34,179 nucleotides of DNA from Candidatus Omnitrophota bacterium (GTDB lineage: Bacteria > Omnitrophota > Omnitrophia > Omnitrophales > Danuiimicrobiaceae): positions 1 to 34,179 of the forward strand of contig JAHFHD010000008.1 of NCBI GenBank assembly GCA_023247075.1, written 5' to 3'. Positions 31,501-34,179 of this stretch are shown here, one piece after another. The notes below the pieces were generated by a model. The model did not search any database and was not told the DNA's origin. It saw only the letters and a list, made by a program, of their open reading frames with translations. Within the stretch, counting starts at the first letter, position 1. Every line of letters begins with the position of its first letter. The translations under genes were made by a program, and so were the position numbers.

Positions 31501-33961
31501 CTATTTCCCAGAAGAAGACCGCCAGAGGCTTGAAACAGTGGTGGATCAAATGATTCCAGAAGAAGGGACAGTTCTCGATTTAATGGCGGGCGCTCGCTCA
31601 AGTTTTTCAAAACAAAAGAGAGAAGTGGTTGGGCTTGGTTTGACCCAGAAGGCGCTAGAAAGCAATAAAGTTTTAACACGTTTTCTCGTTCACGATCTAA
31701 ATCAAAATCCAAAACTCCCGCTTGAAGAATCGTTTGACGCCATTGTTATTTCATTTGGGCTTATGTATTTAACCAATCCTCAGCAAGTGCTTGAGTCTGT
31801 TTTGAAACATTTGAAGCCTCAAGGGAAATTGATTGTGATTTGGCATGAGAATATTTGGGATTTTGATTTAGCCACTAATGTTTGGAACGTTCCTCAGGCT
31901 TATGGATTTAAAACCAGAGAGGCGCTCATAAACCATTACTTTAAACAAGCCGGTTTTGAGAATATAAAACGAGTAAAAGATCAACAGAGCGGTTTTCACA
32001 TCGCCACAGGCAGCAGACCAGTACAAAATGAAAGTATTGCTCAGTTCTTACTACCCACAACAGTTAATTCAAGAACTGAGACACGCAACCATAATGAAAA
32101 CAATGGATTAAATTTTGTTTTAAAAATGAAAAAATTTTTCAATCAACATTGGCAACCGGTAGTGACAGGAGTTTTAATGATTGGATTTGCTTACTGCCGC
32201 GTGTATGGTTGGGTGCACGAAATTGGGCACTTAATTGCTCATCACCTCACGTTTGAGCAAGCGGCTGGTTTGCTTAAGCTGAAATTTCTTCCAGGCTCAA
32301 TGTATGTGCTGACTCATTTTGGAAATCTTTCGAGCTTTGGGGAGTGGCTGGGTTATGATCGATCTCGAGCATTTATTCTGTATGCGGGCGAGGCTTTTGC
32401 GTTTGTTATTTTAATCCCGCTTTTTATATTGCTCACCAAACAATTGTCCCACCTCAATCGTCTTTTGGGTCATTTTCTAGCATATGCGGTACTTTATCTC
32501 TCTACCACACCTCTGCTTGATGCGCTTTACGGCCCTTGGGTGCAACAACCAATCACTGATTTCTGGCAGGCGTATTATTTTTTTAAAGGCCAGCATCCTC
32601 TTCTACTTGCACCTTTTTTGGCTGTTCTTCCGTTCGTCGTGTATTGGATTTTTAATCGGATGGATATTTTTAAAGTTTCCGGTGAAGGTGGAAATATTAT
32701 TAAGAAAAGCTCTGCCCCGAAGTTAACACAACCTCAATCAACGATTCAAGGACAAAACTCCAATCATCCCGAGCTGCGCCACTTGGCTGTCATCCTGAGT
32801 GACCCTAAAGGGCTGCTGCGCGGAGCGAAGGATCTAAATTCGCTAGATTCTTCGGCTTCGCCTCAGAATGACATAAATATGAATATGCAAAACATGACAA
32901 TTAATAAAAAAAAGGCCGAGCTGCGCCACTTTGAAAGTAGTTCCAGAGCATTAATTAATCAAAGCGCAACTCAGTCCTTGCTACCCACAACAGTTAATGA
33001 AGCAAGGGCCGAGCTGCGCCACTTTGAAAGTAGTTCCAGAGCATTAATTAATCAAAGCGCAACTCAGTCCTTGCGCCGTACCATGGACGCAAGGGCCGAG
33101 CTGCGCAGCCCAGTAGCACAAGAAGCAGCAGAAGCGGAACTGTACCGCAATTTGGATTCTTACTCAACGAGTGAGAAAGCAGAACAACTCGCCATATTAA
33201 TTTTAAATAGTTCAGATGATTTTGAGAATTTCTTAAGTGAGTTTGTGCAAGCAGTGGAAGAAATTTTTGAGAAAGAATCTGGCGTGATTGGTTTGAATGG
33301 CACTCGCGAGGAGGCCAACCTTAATCCAGAGGTGATTCAATTGGCTGAGAAGCTTCGCGCTGCACTTAAGTCGCGTCTGAGTAAAGAAATAAAAGCAGCG
33401 TTCGTATTTCCAAAGGAGATTTTAAATGCAAAGGACGCCCAAACTCGCGCAGAAGAACTTTCTCAAACCGGTATGGCTATTGTTCAAGCAGAGGAAGCGT
33501 TTCAGAATGTGAGCCTTGACGTTTTTTCTGGCGGCGATGAAACTCAAATTTTGCGCCATCATTTTAATCGAGCGCTTAAAACAAAAAAGGCTGCAACCGA
33601 ATTGCAAAAGCGAACTCGCTTTTTAGTGAGCGATTTTCCTGACGCGACTTCATATGATGTAGTTGGTTCTGCAGAGATTAATCCAGCCTCTTCTCATCAA
33701 ACAGTTCAGTGGTTTCGGTTTGACCGTTTCGGTGATGGCACCAAAATTGAAGCAAAGGATGGAGAGCCTGTCGGACCAAGTCTAATGCTTGCAATGCTTG
33801 CTTCAAACGTGTTGCTGAGAGAAGACTTGGATGATTTGATTCAATTTGATCAAAATGGTGTTGCCTCAATTAAAAATAAAACTGCACTCAGTGTTTTTAA
33901 TCTTCTCCGACAAATGCTGGTTCAAGCAAAGACGGACCAAGTCAGACTTGAAGCTGCATAG
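25583..33961 (+). CDS. Giant (2792-aa) polyprotein-like ORF: TraB/ChaN-like domain, orphan domain, PP2C phosphatase, SAM methyltransferase, HEIGH membrane domain and orphan C-terminus, separated by repeat-encoded linkers
   Basis: Single uninterrupted ORF; N-terminal hydrophobic segment (ISLLLLIVFTVTTLSRETAFAS); distinct domain signatures listed as separate features; RAELR linkers between them. Confidence 0.85.
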   Translation: MPLKAVKLLVPKSISLLLLIVFTVTTLSRETAFASPVIPEANPVEELQAQTSHLTIPKMLGTVLASHKTGSPPIILIEDAHSVPEAQKNIERIIRYVQKKYGVRVVASEGASGKLEPELLKSFPDAKRLKTMVRSYLEAGEMTGVTASAILNTVGHAPEYIGVENWALYEEGLRNYFEAANQEQSILKAITQETKMLEQKKKEIYSEELLKSDQILNDFDENKTSFMKVLRKLSQIKSPQSVGQSHDFLMLKTILKESLKTEMGNEKLKVEIKTLAEEVKKSLGSPAFTRIFNQKLQAFQTSQMSAGEFGLFLKKFSDLRRETSPHMSMSKVLEDEIKIQRQMESVGGAKLSKEFETYAKRLKENLFQSMEERNLDQESKTLKLLKKLAKLELSREEWEEVKLLEVGNISPIAVSYVTLSEAKGLGSLDSSAPPQNDMRTMDFLFHFQLSFYHNAEKREAAMLGNLNSFLDESKIDSTTRNHQPSILVAGGFHAEGLVQKLKKEKRSYILICPRVDVLPKESKYRMHMQGNVSWKKYFQVKNGHVNLYDAFMRGARDRLLVGAGLEPAPTLRLWRDQIIRDLAQAEKLDEAWQYTKILDEVLVSKKMEESHFLEQKLSKLHHFVDGLRYLHQTQLLTEPNILKLLGQSKVVAPALASALSQNSEIRSEFIVDDQDSPDRHSPAKRESKSGDEALKARVNQETVTLMMRELFFSKNLSLTPKLKRHILSTFLPDSVIEKVGEDNFSIKRDQNELTISTSEKQQFFNVKIYVGLNQDVLILNAGQITGVNGEQIPEFGNVLPSYRQYGLPFFAWWYQTKLKPFARLLMVKNVWMQSSLVQMNQTVNMFGFQTTGNQIWTIDPNKNSNHQPKSELRNNSLPVILSGAKDLSSLDSSASPQNDINMNMQNTTVNKARAELRYTENSLKAMINKGAAQSSLPIAINQTRAELRNFGNYFKARISEMAEQFKITTQQEAVKNADEKPSELSLGQANQISKEVVRELIRLQSIGLASPDITIIDHTELGFSTLGELSSYLENIPTAAAFLYFDFPVINGLTNLGQLLRGLGLEAASNPRIRAIDSVDFNAVCAFILQMSSAAQIHVFDFSNGQWQKETQIVKRAKLFLSTLSKFFLPSLHKSSDDDLKKILAQFNQTRAARISEVNSSLVNTDLSTLALFAEGNRLRSELDEVMLAIYESNQNTHAALQALRRIDFEASKLQDQAMNIINGNLEEIFQVEQYIIGLRDLIRETEYKLVHTPAQFRNALHAQYSNVNESASALFKTIFHSQTLVIPNEDQILSYSGILRKGVEIFTRGVLTRSPYINISVLVFIQQDAPWNMGLKMVVKPDDNQTGIYQHISFENLAFRLEGVDNFNSYLLTFHERSSGIYEAQISNVEPGKYSVEVLNSTVRHDPNLRRSHSELRNIESNSKANINESAAQSLHHSKGVRAETRQENDEWIAGFSEPFSERPKALSPGEDPRPNQDAWFAQTLDNGVVIAGVFDGVRAEKFSYEASHTACDAIEVYLSAHLTDSPQNINSSQATQILQDAMQEAHRAITKGATTATVALLLPRHGLQEKRFFELWVANAGDSRAYLWTSSQKIERLTVDSFQGDGKATILDLDDVRRHNGHLIQEKNVLEERQAKAHQIGDYGLRQELAWEKWEHEFLGNVLGNADESYVPVITRAVIPLNSRVLLFTDGVYRLLKRDEMEKIIVGDIINQRPGAGWSGRGSTAQTILAAIRGELKKKRFIGLDDQTAVILNMSPYPSLRDHLAQSSVSKSKSELRHTENNSRAFINPSAAQSLLPTTVNKARAKLRHNSLPVILSHSLVILNEVKDLALRVNSAKDLSSLDSSATVLADKSASPQNDINMNMQNSTVNEAMAELRNAKNSSNKIIDQQRKKSGLQPHELGAMVTRLVHVFTSWTQVVESELLRRPGLTEQVIKTELKYFLGPETGRHARHNPEFSDQLFWSRTKHDDETYFPEEDRQRLETVVDQMIPEEGTVLDLMAGARSSFSKQKREVVGLGLTQKALESNKVLTRFLVHDLNQNPKLPLEESFDAIVISFGLMYLTNPQQVLESVLKHLKPQGKLIVIWHENIWDFDLATNVWNVPQAYGFKTREALINHYFKQAGFENIKRVKDQQSGFHIATGSRPVQNESIAQFLLPTTVNSRTETRNHNENNGLNFVLKMKKFFNQHWQPVVTGVLMIGFAYCRVYGWVHEIGHLIAHHLTFEQAAGLLKLKFLPGSMYVLTHFGNLSSFGEWLGYDRSRAFILYAGEAFAFVILIPLFILLTKQLSHLNRLLGHFLAYAVLYLSTTPLLDALYGPWVQQPITDFWQAYYFFKGQHPLLLAPFLAVLPFVVYWIFNRMDIFKVSGEGGNIIKKSSAPKLTQPQSTIQGQNSNHPELRHLAVILSDPKGLLRGAKDLNSLDSSASPQNDINMNMQNMTINKKKAELRHFESSSRALINQSATQSLLPTTVNEARAELRHFESSSRALINQSATQSLRRTMDARAELRSPVAQEAAEAELYRNLDSYSTSEKAEQLAILILNSSDDFENFLSEFVQAVEEIFEKESGVIGLNGTREEANLNPEVIQLAEKLRAALKSRLSKEIKAAFVFPKEILNAKDAQTRAEELSQTGMAIVQAEEAFQNVSLDVFSGGDETQILRHHFNRALKTKKAATELQKRTRFLVSDFPDATSYDVVGSAEINPASSHQTVQWFRFDRFGDGTKIEAKDGEPVGPSLMLAMLASNVLLREDLDDLIQFDQNGVASIKNKTALSVFNLLRQMLVQAKTDQVRLEAA
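25780..27130 (+). other. Domain in giant ORF: TraB/PrgY/TIKI- or ChaN/EreA-like (tentative)
   Basis: PIILIEDAHSVPEAQKNIERIIRYVQKKYGVRVVASEGASG and SILVAGGFHAEGLVQKLKKEKRSYILICPRV resemble the paired motifs of that superfamily. Confidence 0.45.
26829..26894 (+). repeat. In-frame palindromic repeat in giant ORF (VTLSEAKGLGSLDSSAPPQNDM)
   Basis: tgtcaccctgagcgaagcgaagggtctcggttccctagattcttcggctccgcctcagaatgaca matches the intergenic repeat core. Confidence 0.85.
27263..27291 (+). repeat. In-frame perfect hairpin encoding VGAGLEPAPT
   Basis: gtaggggcggg-tttagag-cccgcccctac, 11-bp perfect stem inside the coding frame. Confidence 0.85.
28187..28455 (+). repeat. RAELR linker block 1, including in-frame TGTCATCCTGAG...CTCAGAATGACA cassette
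   Basis: Encodes SELRNNSLPVILSGAKDLSSLDSSASPQNDINMNMQNTTVNKARAELRYTENSLKAMINKGAAQSSLPIAINQTRAELRNFGNYFKARI. Confidence 0.85.
29818..29935 (+). repeat. RAELR linker block 2
   Basis: Encodes RSHSELRNIESNSKANINESAAQSLHHSKGVRAETRQEN. Confidence 0.8.
29980..30860 (+). other. Domain in giant ORF: PP2C-type serine/threonine phosphatase
   Basis: RPNQDAWFA, IAGVFDGV, GATTATVALL, WVANAGDSRAYLW, VLLFTDGVYRLL, GLDDQTAVIL; the expected metal-binding aspartates are all present. Confidence 0.85.
30899..31235 (+). repeat. RAELR linker block 3, including the longest in-frame palindromic cassette
   Basis: Encodes KSELRHTENNSRAFINPSAAQSLLPTTVNKARAKLRHNSLPVILSHSLVILNEVKDLALRVNSAKDLSSLDSSATVLADKSASPQNDINMNMQNSTVNEAMAELRNAKNSS. 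Confidence 0.88.
31540..32010 (+). other. Domain in giant ORF: class I SAM-dependent methyltransferase
   Basis: EEGTVLDLMAGARSSF (motif I), SFDAIVISFGLMYLTNPQQVLESVLKHLKPQGKLIVIWHE, HYFKQAGFENIKRVK. Confidence 0.8.
32015..32105 (+). repeat. RAELR linker block 4 (degenerate)
   Basis: Encodes RPVQNESIAQFLLPTTVNSRTETRNHNENN; shares ctacccacaacagttaat with blocks 3 and 5. Confidence 0.7.
32130..32680 (+). other. Domain in giant ORF: polytopic membrane domain with HEIGH motif (possible M50-like protease)
   Basis: GWVHEIGHLIAHHL within a hydrophobic region, HEIGH at 32216-32230; later TTPLLDALYGPW could be a diverged second metal motif. Confidence 0.45.
32765..33108 (+). repeat. RAELR linker block 5, with in-frame palindromic cassette and a 93-bp tandem duplication
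   Basis: Encodes HPELRHLAVILSDPKGLLRGAKDLNSLDSSASPQNDINMNMQNMTINKKKAELRHFESSSRALINQSATQSLLPTTVNEARAELRHFESSSRALINQSATQSLRRTMDARAELR; 32914-32980 reads as identical to 33007-33073. Confidence 0.9.
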
Positions 33962-33983
33962 TGGATGACAATGGTGTTAATTC

Positions 33984-34179
33984 TTACTCCTCAAGCGGGA
34001 CATAGGCGCGTTTTGTGCGCATCAAGTAAAGACTCGCGCCGCTTGCGACAATAATTGAAGACCCAATCAAGGTTTTAATCGTTGGATATTCTCTCCAGAA
34101 AAGTGCAGCGAAGATTGCTGCAAAAACGGGTGTTAAATAGGAAAAGGGAAGCACGAGTGAAACCGGTGCATCTTGAATT
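33984..34179 (-). CDS. EamA/DMT-type transporter C-terminus, truncated by window edge
   Basis: Minus-strand translation of the open end: IQDAPVSLVLPFSYLTPVFAAIFAALFWREYPTIKTLIGSSIIVASGASLYLMRTKRAYVPLEE* is the C-terminal repeat of EamA proteins. Confidence 0.8.
   Translation of the reverse strand, partial: IQDAPVSLVLPFSYLTPVFAAIFAALFWREYPTIKTLIGSSIIVASGASLYLMRTKRAYVPLEE

Overview
This is a bacterial window with mostly housekeeping genes: an LpxL/HtrB-type acyltransferase fragment, an RsuA/RluB-type pseudouridine synthase, queD, trxA, a radical SAM protein, a LacD-like aldolase, an aldo/keto reductase, a metallophosphoesterase, dinB, an SDR, an AsmA-like protein, era, a HAD hydrolase, an SNase-like protein and an EamA-type transporter fragment. 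Two giant ORFs of 2957 and 2792 codons are interspersed with several families of palindromic repeats. Main observations: (1) The 2792-aa ORF strings together unrelated domains (TraB/ChaN-like, orphan, PP2C phosphatase, SAM methyltransferase, membrane HEIGH protein, orphan C-terminus). Every recognisable boundary is marked by the same 'RAELR...SRALINQSAAQSLLPTTVN' linker, about 31 aa (93 bp), itself encoded by an inverted repeat. (2) Four full copies of a 184-242 bp MITE-like element lie between genes, with related TIRs and 8-bp target-site duplications (three perfect, one 7/8). The palindromic core of this element also occurs in frame inside the giant ORF. (3) The 2957-aa ORF carries an 863-bp internal duplication that reads as identical, flanked by an older diverged duplication. 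This suggests gene conversion or an assembly artefact. (4) A 504-bp palindrome, built of modular hairpins with TTTGTCATTCTGAG inverted termini, follows the aldo/keto reductase gene. The giant ORFs and repeat load resemble what has been described for Omnitrophota-type genomes, but that placement is inference only. No tRNA, rRNA or CRISPR array was recognised.
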